DNA of 64,000 nt from Alloprevotella sp. OH1205_COT-284 (GTDB taxonomy: Bacteria; Bacteroidota; Bacteroidia; Bacteroidales; Bacteroidaceae), in NCBI RefSeq assembly GCF_003859795.1, contig NZ_RQYI01000006.1:1-64000 (forward strand), in the 5' to 3' direction. The notes under the pieces were generated by a model, which worked only from the letters and a program-made list of their open reading frames with translations, did not search any database and was not told where the DNA came from. Below are positions 1 to 7,894 of this stretch, in pieces. The position numbers and the translations under genes are program-made. How positions within the stretch are numbered: position 1 is the stretch's first letter; each line of letters starts with the position of its first letter.

Positions 1-1
1 G

Positions 2-280
2 TCATTGTATTTTTCGGTTGGACTTGGCAAGAAGTGCTTCCACATCCTCACGTTTGTAATAGCACTTATGCCCGATTTGGATAAAGGGCAGCACGGACGT
101 GTCCCGATAGTGCTGGAGCGTTCGCTTGCTGATGTTCAGTATTCGGCACACGTCCCCATTGTGCAATAGGTCGGGGACTTCGGGTTTCGTGCCAAACTCT
201 ACTCTCATACAAAGAGCCAGCTCTTCGATGCTCTTTTTCAGTTCCTCCCAAGCGGAGGTGTCGATGGCGGTAAATCTCAT
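2..280 (-). CDS. Small helix-turn-helix protein (excisionase/MerR-like, HTH_17 type)
   Basis: The 92-residue protein has a polar helical N-terminus (about residues 1-35). A helix-turn-helix follows: LHNGDVCRILNISKRTLQHY at about 39-58, then a wing-like stretch ending in YYKREDVEALLAK. This is the layout of the small MerR-like or excisionase-type proteins carried by Bacteroidetes mobilizable and conjugative elements, where they control excision or transfer genes. The neighbour on the opposite strand is a truncated mobilization gene, which supports a mobile-element origin. The stop lies at the very edge of the window, so genes beyond it are unknown. The DNA-binding role follows from the fold; the role in excision is inferred from context. 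Confidence 0.75.
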   Translation of the reverse strand: MRFTAIDTSAWEELKKSIEELALCMRVEFGTKPEVPDLLHNGDVCRILNISKRTLQHYRDTSVLPFIQIGHKCYYKREDVEALLAKSNRKIQ

Positions 281-306
281 ATCAATATCGTTTTAATTGT
301 CATTTT

Positions 307-657
307 TACGGATCAGCGGAAGATCCGTTTCTTTTTGAGAGGCAGACGTTCAAGGCTTCGGAGATAGGACGAGAGTTTGGGTATAACTCTCTGTTGAAAC
401 AGTTCGGATTGTCCTATGCTGCTCCCTATCTGTCTTCTGTCCCGATTTATCAGCCGAAAGCAGAAAAGCTACAGCCAACACCAAGTCTTGAACCAAGCCT
501 TGTTGAAAGCGTGGTGGAAGTTGCCGAAGGGATTGCATCGGGTGTTGGCGGAGTGTTGGACTTCCAAGTCCACGGAGAGGATTATGCCGAGACCGCCTTT
601 CAGCGAAAATTGCGCAACGAAGCCAACAAGAAAAAGAGACGGGGAAGAAGGATGTAG
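307..657 (+). pseudogene. C-terminal remnant of a mobilization (MobB/relaxase-like) protein
   Basis: An open frame with no convincing start runs to a TAG at 655-657; the last in-frame stop upstream is at 271-273. The translation contains FERQTFKASEIGREFGYNSL and ends in a very basic tail, NEANKKKRRGRRM. I recognise this style of C-terminus from Bacteroides relaxase/mobilization proteins, which are several hundred residues long, so more than half of the gene would be missing. The break lies near 280-310, directly against the divergently transcribed HTH gene. I read this as a deletion scar inside an old mobilizable element. The family assignment is from memory and only moderately sure; the truncation (no start codon, abrupt left edge) is visible. 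Confidence 0.5.
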
Positions 658-693
658 GAAACAAATTCGCCCTTCTCAAAGAAGAAAATCACG

Positions 694-756
694 AAAGAAC
701 GCTCGCTTTCGCTCGCAAATCTGTACCTTTGCAAGTGATAAAAGTGAGCGTTCTTT
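694..756. repeat. 11-bp inverted repeat flanking a promoter-like site
   Basis: AAAGAACGCTC at 694-704 is repeated in inverted orientation as GAGCGTTCTTT at 746-756. The 41 bp between them contain GTACCTTTGC. The rest of the gene-free stretch from 658 to 888 shows no convincing gene. Confidence 0.6.
723..732 (+). promoter_or_regulatory. GTACCTTTGC: promoter -7 element or CTnDOT-type core site
   Basis: The ten bases fit GTANNTTTGC, the core shared by CTnDOT-type attachment sites, and also contain TACCTTTG, a Bacteroidetes TAnnTTTG -7 box. No gene follows closely on the plus strand, while mobile-element remnants lie just to the left. That makes an attachment-site role plausible, but the two readings cannot be separated here. 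Confidence 0.4.
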
Positions 757-888
757 GGCTATTCAAAACGATGTACCTCAAAGCACTCCGCTCATTTCTA
801 AATCGTTACCTATCTATCCACTACTAAATGGTAACACTCTGCTCCTCAGTAAGATAGTTCGCAGGCAAAAAGTATTGGTGGAAGATTT

Positions 889-950
889 TTTTAGCTCAGA
901 CCTAAAATTTCCCACACCGCGGTGCGGCATTTTCCACCGCGCAACCCGTC
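889..950. repeat. Intergenic 21-bp-period palindromic array (three units)
   Basis: Units of about 21 bp start at 889, 910 and 931. The first has TTTTAGCTCAGACCTAAAA, the second CACACCGCGGTGCGG, and the third a decayed CCACCGCGCAACC. The same cores recur in arrays at 18386, 31044 and 39537. Confidence 0.7.
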
Positions 951-1052
951 TTTCTGCGCCACGGAGCGGACAATGCCCCACGGCGAACGACGCTTTTTGG
1001 GGCGGCGCAGGAAGTTTAAGAGAATTTATACCGCTGTTTTCGTCGAAGTTCG

Positions 1053-1060
1053 TATCTTTG
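1053..1060 (+). promoter_or_regulatory. Promoter -7 box TATCTTTG of the DUF4294 gene
   Basis: TATCTTTG ends only 5 bases before the ATG at 1066. If used, transcription would start at or next to the start codon, giving a leaderless or nearly leaderless mRNA. No clear -33 TTTG is seen. Confidence 0.5.
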
Positions 1061-1065
1061 CCCCA

Positions 1066-1716
1066 ATGACCCTCCCCCCCACCCGACTCCTGTCCCTGCT
1101 CCTCGCCTGCCTGCCGCTTGCCCTGAGCGCACAGAGCGCACAGAGCGAAATCGACGATCTCCCTTCCGAAAAAAAAGGCGAGACGCCGCCTGCCGTCGCG
1201 TTGAGCGTGCAGGTCGGAAAAGCCGCATACAAGGGCGACAGCATCCCACACGTCATCATGCCCACGCTCCACAAATATCCGCCCATGGAATTCAAAAACG
1301 AAAAGGAGCGACAACGCTACAACCGCCTCGTGGCCAACATCAAAAAACTCCTGCCGTTGGCAAAAATGGTGAAGATCACCATCATCGAAACCTACGAATA
1401 TCTCGAAACGCTTCCCTCCAAAGAAGCACGCGACGCACACCTCGACGCCATGGAGCGCGGATTGAAACGAGAATACATGCCCGTGGTCAGCAGAATGTCG
1501 CGGTCGCAGGGACGCCTCCTCATCAAACTCATCGACCGCGAGTGCAACCAAACCGGCTACCAAATTGCCAAAGCCTTCATCGGCTCGCTCAAAGCCAATT
1601 TCTACCAAGGCGTGGGATTCATCTTCGGACTGAGCCTCAACAAACACTACGACCCCGAGGGCGACGACCGTTTCACCGAGCGCGTCGTCAGAATGGTGGA
1701 AAGCGGACAGCTCTGA
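1066..1716 (+). CDS. DUF4294 family exported protein
   Basis: The 216-residue protein begins with a signal peptide (MTLPPTRLLSLLLACLPLAL, then SAQS), so it is exported to the periplasm. The mature part carries the conserved block MEFKNEKERQRYNRLVANIK followed by KLLPLAKM and YEYLETLPSKEARDAHL, which is how I recognise the Bacteroidetes family DUF4294. The family has no established biochemical function. The reading frame is open further upstream, but the ATG at 1066 is chosen because it starts the signal peptide. A TATCTTTG box sits immediately upstream. The gene stands alone on the plus strand, followed by a 338-bp gap and rpsO. Confidence 0.85.
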   Translation: MTLPPTRLLSLLLACLPLALSAQSAQSEIDDLPSEKKGETPPAVALSVQVGKAAYKGDSIPHVIMPTLHKYPPMEFKNEKERQRYNRLVANIKKLLPLAKMVKITIIETYEYLETLPSKEARDAHLDAMERGLKREYMPVVSRMSRSQGRLLIKLIDRECNQTGYQIAKAFIGSLKANFYQGVGFIFGLSLNKHYDPEGDDRFTERVVRMVESGQL

Positions 1717-2054
1717 CAACACCCTCCGCTCCGCACCCAACACCGACACTCTACGACGCCCTCCCCACGCACACATCGGACGAACACGCCGCCACGGTCA
1801 CGCGTCAAACGCCCGACGCCACATTTCGTAACGCCTCCGGTTCCCTCGGCAACGTCCTCCACTCCCTCTGCAACGCCCTCTCCGCCGCCCCAAACGCTCC
1901 TTCACGACCGACGACGGCGGCATTTTCCACAAAAACCGGCCTCCAAACCTCGAATTTTCAACCGTTTACTTGGTCGGATAAAAAAGACTTCGTACTTTTG
2001 CACACGCTACGCACGATGCGGAGCGTCTTTTAACTCATAATTTATCTATACACA
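1717..2054. other. Intergenic region before rpsO
   Basis: This 338-bp stretch holds no credible gene. The left two-thirds are unusually C-rich on the plus strand. The rpsO promoter lies at the right end. Confidence 0.6.
1993..2000 (+). promoter_or_regulatory. rpsO promoter -7 box TACTTTTG
   Basis: TACTTTTG is preceded by TTGG at 1970-1973 with a 19-bp spacer, the classical Bacteroidetes layout. The predicted leader is roughly 50 nt, long enough for S15 autoregulation, although no structure was resolved by eye. Confidence 0.7.
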
Positions 2055-2324
2055 ATGTACTTAGATTCTGCTAAGAAGACTGAGATCTTTGGACAGTACG
2101 GAAAGTCTAACACGGACACCGGTTCCGCCGAGAGCCAGGTTGCTTTGTTTTCATACCGTATTTCCCACCTGACGGAGCACATGAGAGCCAACCGTAAAGA
2201 TCATATGACCGAACGCGCTCTCGTAAAACTCGTGGGCAAGCGCCGCGCGCTGCTCAACTATCTCAAAGCTCGCGACATCGAACGCTATCGCGCCATCATC
2301 AAGGCTTTGGGACTCCGCAAATAA
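2055..2324 (+). CDS. rpsO: 30S ribosomal protein S15
   Basis: At 89 residues this is the normal length for S15. S15 binds the three-way junction of 16S rRNA helices 20-22 early in assembly of the small-subunit platform. Diagnostic segments are FGQYGKSNTDTGSAESQVAL (about 12-31), HLTEHMRANRKDH (about 38-50), the basic LVGKRRALLNYL (about 57-68) and the C-terminal ERYRAIIKALGLRK. The gene is monocistronic, with its own TTGG/TACTTTTG promoter and a strong intrinsic terminator 40 bp after the stop. In E. coli rpsO is coupled to pnp; here the next gene is a Fic protein. Confidence 0.98.
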   Translation: MYLDSAKKTEIFGQYGKSNTDTGSAESQVALFSYRISHLTEHMRANRKDHMTERALVKLVGKRRALLNYLKARDIERYRAIIKALGLRK

Positions 2325-2364
2325 ACCTCGCGACTGCTTTTGCAAGCGATCTCGCAAATCCGCA

Positions 2365-2412
2365 AAGGGCTGTGTCGAACTCCGAAATACTCGGATCGAC
2401 ACAGCCCTTTTT
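2365..2412 (+). terminator. Intrinsic terminator of rpsO
   Basis: AAAGGGCTGTGTCGA at 2365-2379 pairs with TCGACACAGCCCTTT at 2395-2409 and is followed by a T run. The apex contains a second short pairing (CTCCG with CGGA). Confidence 0.9.
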
Positions 2413-2546
2413 CTCTCAAACAACACAACACCGAAGACAACCCCAAATCGACAACACACGCCAAACGGCATCATCGGAAATTCCCATTGAACGACATCAC
2501 CCCAAAAGAAAACCTTACCAAGGGGCATGGTTTGCAAACGTTTTAG

Positions 2547-2554
2547 TATCTTTG
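2547..2554 (+). promoter_or_regulatory. Promoter -7 box TATCTTTG of the Fic gene
   Basis: TATCTTTG lies about 90 bp before the ATG at 2645. A TTTG at 2531 is too close to be an ideal -33 element, so the assignment rests on the -7 box alone. Confidence 0.5.
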
Positions 2555-2644
2555 CCTTAGCAAAAACACCCGGATACCGATTCGACAGCCCTCAAAGCAA
2601 GCCGTTTTTTTCCGAAGCCATAAAAATTATTTCAGTCTCCCACC

Positions 2645-3793
2645 ATGCCCAACACCTACCACATCCCCGACCTACCTTTCGCACACGATTTGGAAACCAA
2701 AGCCGTGCTCAAACAACTCAACGAGGCAAACAAAAAGTTGGCGGAACTGAAAGGCTTGGCCAAGACAATTCCCAACGAAAACATCTTGATCAACTCGCTC
2801 TCGCTACAAGAAGCCAAAGAGAGTTCGGAAGTGGAAAACATCGTGACGACCAATGACGAACTCTACAAAGCCGACCTCAATCTGCAAGGCGTTGTGGTCA
2901 ATGCGTCGACCAAGGAGGTGTTGCGCTATCGCGAAGCACTCAAAGCAGGTTTTGAACGGGTGAGAAAAAACAAAATTCTTTCTCTCAACGACATTATCGG
3001 CATCCAATGCGAGTTGGTGGGCAACCGAGCCGGATTTCGTGCCCAACCCGGCACAAAACTGATAGACGGAGAAGGAAAAACCGTCTATATGCCGCCACAA
3101 GATCCCCAAGAGGTGCAACGACTGATGAAGGATTTGGAAGCCTACATCAATCGACAGGAATTGCAAGACATTGATCCGCTCATCAAAATGGCCGTTATCC
3201 ACCACCAGTTTGAAAGCATACACCCTTTCCTCGACGGCAACGGACGCACGGGACGCATCATCGCCATTCTTTATCTCATCATTTCAGATACGCTCGACTT
3301 GCCCATTCTCTATCTGAGCCGCTACATCACACGCAATAAGTCGGAATACTATCGACTGATACAACTCGTCAGAGATACCGCCCCCGACAATTTCGCGGCA
3401 TGGGAGGAATGGGTGATTTTCATGCTCAAAGGGGTGAAAGAAACAGCCGAAGAAACGATAGATCTTGTCGGAAAAATGCAACGGATGATGACCGATTTCA
3501 AAAACATCCTGCGACCGGCATTTGGCAGACAATATAAACATGAGTTGCTCAACAATCTTTTCTTTCATCCCTATACCAAGATCGATTTCTTCGAGAGAGA
3601 ATTGCAAATAGAAAGAAAAACGGCCACTCGCTACTTGGACAGAATTGTGGAATTGGGACTTTTGGAAAAAATCAAGGTGTGGCGCACAAACTATTATATG
3701 AACATTCCGCTCATCAACCTCTTCCTCAATCATTCTTCTTCCCAAACGGAACGAACGGAAAGCATCGAATCCGTGACACCACCGCAAGGGTAA
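2645..3793 (+). CDS. Fic family AMP-transferase, self-inhibited (class II)
   Basis: The 382-residue protein has the layout of free-standing bacterial Fic proteins: an N-terminal Fic_N helical region, a Fic core, and a C-terminal winged-helix part (about 295-365, with FFERELQIERKTATRYLDRI). The catalytic loop HPFLDGNGRTGR is at 193-204, with His193 intact, so the enzyme should transfer AMP (or another nucleotide moiety) to a protein hydroxyl. SSEVEN at 60-65 fits the class II inhibitory motif (S/T)xxxE(G/N) in the N-terminal part, with Glu64 expected to block productive ATP binding. No antitoxin-like partner lies beside it, consistent with intramolecular control. The target is unknown. The gene is followed at once by a 42-bp tandem array. 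Confidence 0.92.
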   Translation: MPNTYHIPDLPFAHDLETKAVLKQLNEANKKLAELKGLAKTIPNENILINSLSLQEAKESSEVENIVTTNDELYKADLNLQGVVVNASTKEVLRYREALKAGFERVRKNKILSLNDIIGIQCELVGNRAGFRAQPGTKLIDGEGKTVYMPPQDPQEVQRLMKDLEAYINRQELQDIDPLIKMAVIHHQFESIHPFLDGNGRTGRIIAILYLIISDTLDLPILYLSRYITRNKSEYYRLIQLVRDTAPDNFAAWEEWVIFMLKGVKETAEETIDLVGKMQRMMTDFKNILRPAFGRQYKHELLNNLFFHPYTKIDFFERELQIERKTATRYLDRIVELGLLEKIKVWRTNYYMNIPLINLFLNHSSSQTERTESIESVTPPQG

Positions 3794-3802
3794 AAAAACA
3801 TC

Positions 3803-4044
3803 ATGTACCCAAAAACGCTGTTTATGGGACATGAGAAAGCGATCATGTACCCAAAAACGCCGTTTATGGGATATGAGAAAGTAATCATGTACCAAAAAAC
3901 GCTGTTTATGGGACATGAGAAAGCGATCATGTACCAAAAAACGCCGTTTATGGGATATGAGAAAGCGATCATGTACCAAAAAACGCTGTTTATGGGACAT
4001 GAGAAAGCGATCATGTACCAAAAAACGCCGTTTATGGGACATGA
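3803..4044. repeat. 42-bp tandem array, six copies, alternating in pairs
   Basis: Copies start at 3803, 3845, 3887, 3929, 3971 and 4013; the last is cut short near 4044. Each begins ATGTACC and contains TTTATGGGA. Odd copies read ACGCTG and GGGACATG; even copies read ACGCCG and, in copies 2 and 4, GGGATATG. This suggests amplification of an 84-bp dimer. Because 42 is divisible by 3, open frames run through on both strands, giving repetitive peptides such as MYQKTLFMGHEKAI. I do not call these as genes. The remainder of the gap (4045-4214) shows nothing recognisable. Confidence 0.9.
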
Positions 4045-4214
4045 TCGTTTTTTCATGGACATCGAAACGTCCGCTTTTCGAGTCCGACGAGGCGAAAGGC
4101 GAGGCAGAAATGCCCGAAAACGTATCGTCCGCATCTCGCGGCAACGCAGAAAACACTGCAATGTGCCGACGGGATGCGGACGATAGGTTTGGACTTTTGC
4201 GTGGGAAACACCGT

Positions 4215-5465
4215 TTATTTCTTCACTTTGGCAATGCCGGTGAAGTCGCCAACCATGATTTCTACCCCTTCGGGGCAAAGATACAAAGCTTGTTCGTCCA
4301 TTTCGCAATCTTCGGGAATGTATAGACGTCGGAGAGCACCACAACTTTCGATGGCATAGTTCTCCAATTTCTTCGTGCCGGGAAGAATAATGATTTCTTC
4401 GACAACGCTGTGATTGTAAACAGTGTTTTTCTCCACCTTTTCCATTGCACGAAGCTTCACAGAGCGCATTTGGCTGGGAATGTAGAACAAGCTCGTGAGT
4501 TTCTTTTGGAAATCGCGACGATAAACAATGCCATGCTCGCTGCCGAAGTCGGCATTTTGAGGATCGACGAAGACGGCCTCATCAAACGAGCGGTATGCTT
4601 TCAGTCCGCAAAAAGATTCGCCCAACGAATGAATGTTACTACCAATATAGATGTGGCGAATGCCGGTAGGGAGAGGTTTGGAGGGATTGAAGCTGCCGAT
4701 GCGGAAACCTTTGATGCTGTATGGAATAACCAAGATTTCAGTGCCTTTCTTCACTTCTTTGATATTGAGATAAGACTCGTTGTAGTTGTAGACAAAGTTG
4801 TCGTCCTCGAAAATATCAATGTTAGCCATCTGAGGCAAGAGATGGGAATAGGCAGCGGTGTTGGAGATGCGCCAAGGCTTCAAATTGTTGGTAGGATCGG
4901 CCACATACCATGCATTATTGACATAGGCATAGACCCAAGCATGGCCGCCGATGCCTTTATAGACGCCATTGACGGCCACAGAGGGGATGTTTTGGGTGTA
5001 GAGCATGGTGCGCAAGAGATTGGAATAACCTTGACAAATGGCTTTCCGATTCTTGAAAACGGCATAAGAACTGTTGTCGGCGTATTCGTAGCGCACAGTG
5101 TTTTTCAGCCATGCGTTGAGCAGTTCGAGCTTTTTGAGGGGCGTATCGGCCGCTTTGACGAGATCGTCTGTGAAAGTTTTGATTTCTTGCAACTGTTCGT
5201 CGTTCACGTCGATTTCCTTTCTTTCGAGTCCGCGTTCGGGATTGGCTTTGATGATCAGTTTATTGAAATTGGCAAGCAGATTGCGCGGATTGAGCTCCTG
5301 ACTTTTATCGGGAGCGGGAAACAGCGAGGCATCATATTCGAGAGCTTTGGGCGATGGCACGAACTGAGCAGTGGCGGCGGCAGGTTGCACGTAATCCTCG
5401 GCATTGGAGCAACCGTAGAAGGCAAACGCCGTGACTGCGGCTAAAAGAAACAGATTTTTTTTCAT
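4215..5465 (-). CDS. Transglutaminase-like lipoprotein with leucine-rich C-terminus
   Basis: The 416-residue protein has a lipoprotein signal peptide ending FAFYGC, with Cys19 as the lipidation site. A transglutaminase/protease-like core follows, with a visible triad: Cys144 in KAICQGYSNLL, His175 in GIGGHAWVYAY and Asp190 in WYVADPTNN. The C-terminal third (about 300-410: IIILPGTKKLENYAIESCGA and LRRLYIP) resembles BspA/Treponema-type leucine-rich repeats, which often mediate surface binding. It probably sits on the cell surface or in the periplasm and acts as a cysteine protease or crosslinking enzyme; the substrate is unknown. It follows the pgpH-like gene by 30 bp on the same strand, so the two are probably co-transcribed. 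Confidence 0.85.
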   Translation of the reverse strand: MKKNLFLLAAVTAFAFYGCSNAEDYVQPAAATAQFVPSPKALEYDASLFPAPDKSQELNPRNLLANFNKLIIKANPERGLERKEIDVNDEQLQEIKTFTDDLVKAADTPLKKLELLNAWLKNTVRYEYADNSSYAVFKNRKAICQGYSNLLRTMLYTQNIPSVAVNGVYKGIGGHAWVYAYVNNAWYVADPTNNLKPWRISNTAAYSHLLPQMANIDIFEDDNFVYNYNESYLNIKEVKKGTEILVIPYSIKGFRIGSFNPSKPLPTGIRHIYIGSNIHSLGESFCGLKAYRSFDEAVFVDPQNADFGSEHGIVYRRDFQKKLTSLFYIPSQMRSVKLRAMEKVEKNTVYNHSVVEEIIILPGTKKLENYAIESCGALRRLYIPEDCEMDEQALYLCPEGVEIMVGDFTGIAKVKK

Positions 5466-5495
5466 TGTAAGTATTAAAAAGGGTTTAGAATGATT

Positions 5496-7601
5496 TTATT
5501 TTTTCCACGTCCAATTTCCACCGAAAAAGCGTGGTTTTCCCGTGTTTTTTTCCTCTTTTGAGCTAGCCGGCTTCATTTCGGGATAGGCTATGCGCGTGTG
5601 ATAGATTGTTTTGAGGCTTTCGATGAAAGTAGCCTTCGCCTCGGCGATGTCGCGGAAAGTCAAGGGACATTCTTTGAGATACCCCTCGGCCATTTGGGCA
5701 TCGACAATGCGATTGACGAGCTTTGAGATGGTTTCTTCGCTGTATTCTTTAAGACTCCTTGATGAGGCTTCGATGGCATCGGCCATCATGAGAATGCCCT
5801 GTTCGCGAGTGAAGGGATTTCGGCCGGGATAGATGAAAGCCTCCTTATCCACATTCTCTTCGCCGTGTTTGTTGCAGGCCTGTATGTAGAAATATTTCAC
5901 GAGTGAGCGACCATGGTGCGTGATGATAAAGTCGCGTATGACTTTTGGGAGATGATGCTTCTCGGCGAGCCGAAGCCCCTCGGTGACGTGCGAAATGATG
6001 ATTTCGGCCGAGCGTTCCTCGGTCAGTTGATCATGAGGGTTGAGTGCGCCTTGGTTTTCGGTAAAGAAGGCAGGATTGATCATTTTCCCGATGTCGTGAT
6101 AAAGTGCTCCTGTCCGCACGAGCTGCACCTTGGCATCGATTTTTGCAGCCACTTCGGCAGCCAGATTGCCCACCTGCATCGAATGTACGAAAGTGCCGTG
6201 CGCTTCCTTGGCCATGCGGCGTATGAGGGGTGTGTTGATGTTGCTCAGCTCAATGAGCGTGACGCTCGACGTGAAGCCGAACATGCGCTCGATGAGGTAG
6301 AGAAAGGGATAAGTGAAGAGCAGGAGCACGCCGTTGAGCCCTATGTGCCAATACCATGCGTTGTCGATGGCGTCGATGGGCGTGCCCTGCGCCAGATCGT
6401 AGCAGAAGCCGAAAGCCCATGTGCAGACGGTGATGATGAAGGCGGTGCGGAGGATTTGGGAGCGTTCGGTCAGTTCCTTGATGCAATAAATGGCGGTCAG
6501 CCCGACCAACATTTGCGTGATGACGAAACGATAATTGGTGTGGAGCGGTATGGAGGCCAAGGCCACCATGGTGATGTGTGACACAAAGGCCGTGCGCGTG
6601 TCCATGAACACCCTCACGATGATCGGCACCATGGCAAAGGGAATGATGTAGACCGTGAAGAACTTATAGGTTACAAGGAGCGACGAGAAAACGGAAAAAA
6701 TGGTGATGAGCGTGAAGATGAGGTGGATGGCATGGGGCGAGTCGAACAGATCTCTGCGAAACATGTGCAAATATATGATCAAGGCGGCGACGATGGCGAC
6801 AATCATGCCCAGCTGCCCGATCCACACAAGCACGAGTCCGCTGTTTTCCTCCTTGCGCCGCTCGCTCTCTTGGCGCAGCGAGTCGAGAATGGCGAGCTGA
6901 TGCCGGCTCACGCGCTCGCCGCGGTCGATGATGCGCTCGCCGGCCAACACCATGCCCGTGTTGAGCGATATGGAGGAGAGTTGCTCCTCGATGTCTTCTT
7001 TGGTTTTTACGCTGTCATACACGAGATTGACCGTGAGATAATGGTGCAGATTGAGGTGGGTCATGATTTCGCGCGAGAACTTCTCGTCGTCGATCATGAT
7101 GTAGTCATAGGCCGTTCGGGGCGAGAAGAGTGCGGCTCGGGGTTTCGCCGTGGCAGCCGTTCCGCTGAGCACGCGCACGCCTTTGGTGTTGCGGTCGGCC
7201 ATGAGGTTCATCACTTCGAGATCGACCACGCCGGCTTCGTAGACCTCTCCAAGACGGGCAAGGGCATGGCTGACGTAGCTGTGGGGCACGCCGGCAAACC
7301 GCCCCTTGGCATGGTCGGCCTTGAAGTTTTTGATTTGCTGCGCGGCAACGGAGCGGTTGAGGTTGAAATAAGGATAAAATCCCTGCAACACGCTGTCGCG
7401 CTCGGCTTTGAGCTGTTCGGGCGATTTATAGATCGGAAACTCGTAGGTGGCGATGAGCGAGGGGTAGTGCCAAGGTTGTTCGAGGCTGTAATCATAGCCA
7501 AATCCGGCGTCGCGCGGTATGGCGAGCAAGATGCCGATCGCACACACCGCGGCAGACACCACAATGTTGAGCCATGTTTTGAAGTTGGAAGTGATCGCCA
7601 T
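5496..7601 (-). CDS. pgpH: 7TM-HD family cyclic-di-AMP phosphodiesterase (PgpH-like)
   Basis: The start is placed at the ATG at 7601, giving 701 residues, because the first membrane segment (LNIVVSAAVCAIGILLAI) follows directly. The order is an N-terminal membrane anchor, a large extracytoplasmic 7TMR-HDED domain (about 35-265), seven membrane segments (about 270-465), then a cytoplasmic HD domain. The catalytic His502-Asp503 lies in LYHDIGKM, preceded by HGTFVHSMQVGNLAAE. Members of this family hydrolyse c-di-AMP to pApA, linking osmotic and cell-wall control to an external signal. A CAAA-N19-CAAAGATA promoter lies upstream on this strand. The transglutaminase lipoprotein gene follows by 30 bp. 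Confidence 0.9.
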   Translation of the reverse strand: MAITSNFKTWLNIVVSAAVCAIGILLAIPRDAGFGYDYSLEQPWHYPSLIATYEFPIYKSPEQLKAERDSVLQGFYPYFNLNRSVAAQQIKNFKADHAKGRFAGVPHSYVSHALARLGEVYEAGVVDLEVMNLMADRNTKGVRVLSGTAATAKPRAALFSPRTAYDYIMIDDEKFSREIMTHLNLHHYLTVNLVYDSVKTKEDIEEQLSSISLNTGMVLAGERIIDRGERVSRHQLAILDSLRQESERRKEENSGLVLVWIGQLGMIVAIVAALIIYLHMFRRDLFDSPHAIHLIFTLITIFSVFSSLLVTYKFFTVYIIPFAMVPIIVRVFMDTRTAFVSHITMVALASIPLHTNYRFVITQMLVGLTAIYCIKELTERSQILRTAFIITVCTWAFGFCYDLAQGTPIDAIDNAWYWHIGLNGVLLLFTYPFLYLIERMFGFTSSVTLIELSNINTPLIRRMAKEAHGTFVHSMQVGNLAAEVAAKIDAKVQLVRTGALYHDIGKMINPAFFTENQGALNPHDQLTEERSAEIIISHVTEGLRLAEKHHLPKVIRDFIITHHGRSLVKYFYIQACNKHGEENVDKEAFIYPGRNPFTREQGILMMADAIEASSRSLKEYSEETISKLVNRIVDAQMAEGYLKECPLTFRDIAEAKATFIESLKTIYHTRIAYPEMKPASSKEEKNTGKPRFFGGNWTWKK

Positions 7602-7634
7602 GGTCGATGTTTGCAAAGCTGAATGATTTGGGCA

Positions 7635-7642
7635 CAAAGATA
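7635..7642 (-). promoter_or_regulatory. pgpH promoter -7 box TATCTTTG
   Basis: Read on the minus strand, TTTG (7662-7665) is followed after 19 bp by TATCTTTG (7642-7635), the full Bacteroidetes consensus. The leader to the ATG at 7601 is about 30 nt. Confidence 0.75.
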
Positions 7643-7825
7643 CGGCATTCTTTTGAAAATGCAAAGCCCTTGCAGGCTGCTTTTGCCATACGCCAAGAGC
7701 AGCTCGCCCCATCCCTCCCGCCCTTGCAAGAAGAGCGACCTCTTCGCCTCGGCGGAGCGGACGGCAGGACTAAACTCGAAAAAACGAAAAAACCGACTTT
7801 TGTTTTGCTTTTCAAAAAAAATGTT

Positions 7826-7833
7826 TATATTTG
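7826..7833 (+). promoter_or_regulatory. Promoter -7 box TATATTTG of the epimerase gene
   Basis: TTTG at 7804-7807 is followed after 18 bp by TATATTTG. The start codon is at 7895, giving a leader of about 55 nt. Confidence 0.7.
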
Positions 7834-7894
7834 CTTTTGAGTAGACGCCACACCCCTACTCTCCCTCATTTCGTAACGCATAATTCGTACTGCC

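Noticed and set aside
694-756. Invertible promoter (phase-variation switch)
   Set aside because: The inverted repeat is only 11 bp with a 41-bp interval, no recombinase is visible and no gene follows closely; an element end is more likely.
3803-4044. CRISPR array
   Set aside because: The copies are contiguous near-identical tandem units with no unique spacers and no cas genes nearby.
3803-4186. Open frames through the 42-bp array, encoding MYQKTLFMGHEKAI-type repeats
   Set aside because: Any 42-bp repeat without stops stays open in several frames on both strands; no promoter or conserved protein supports expression.
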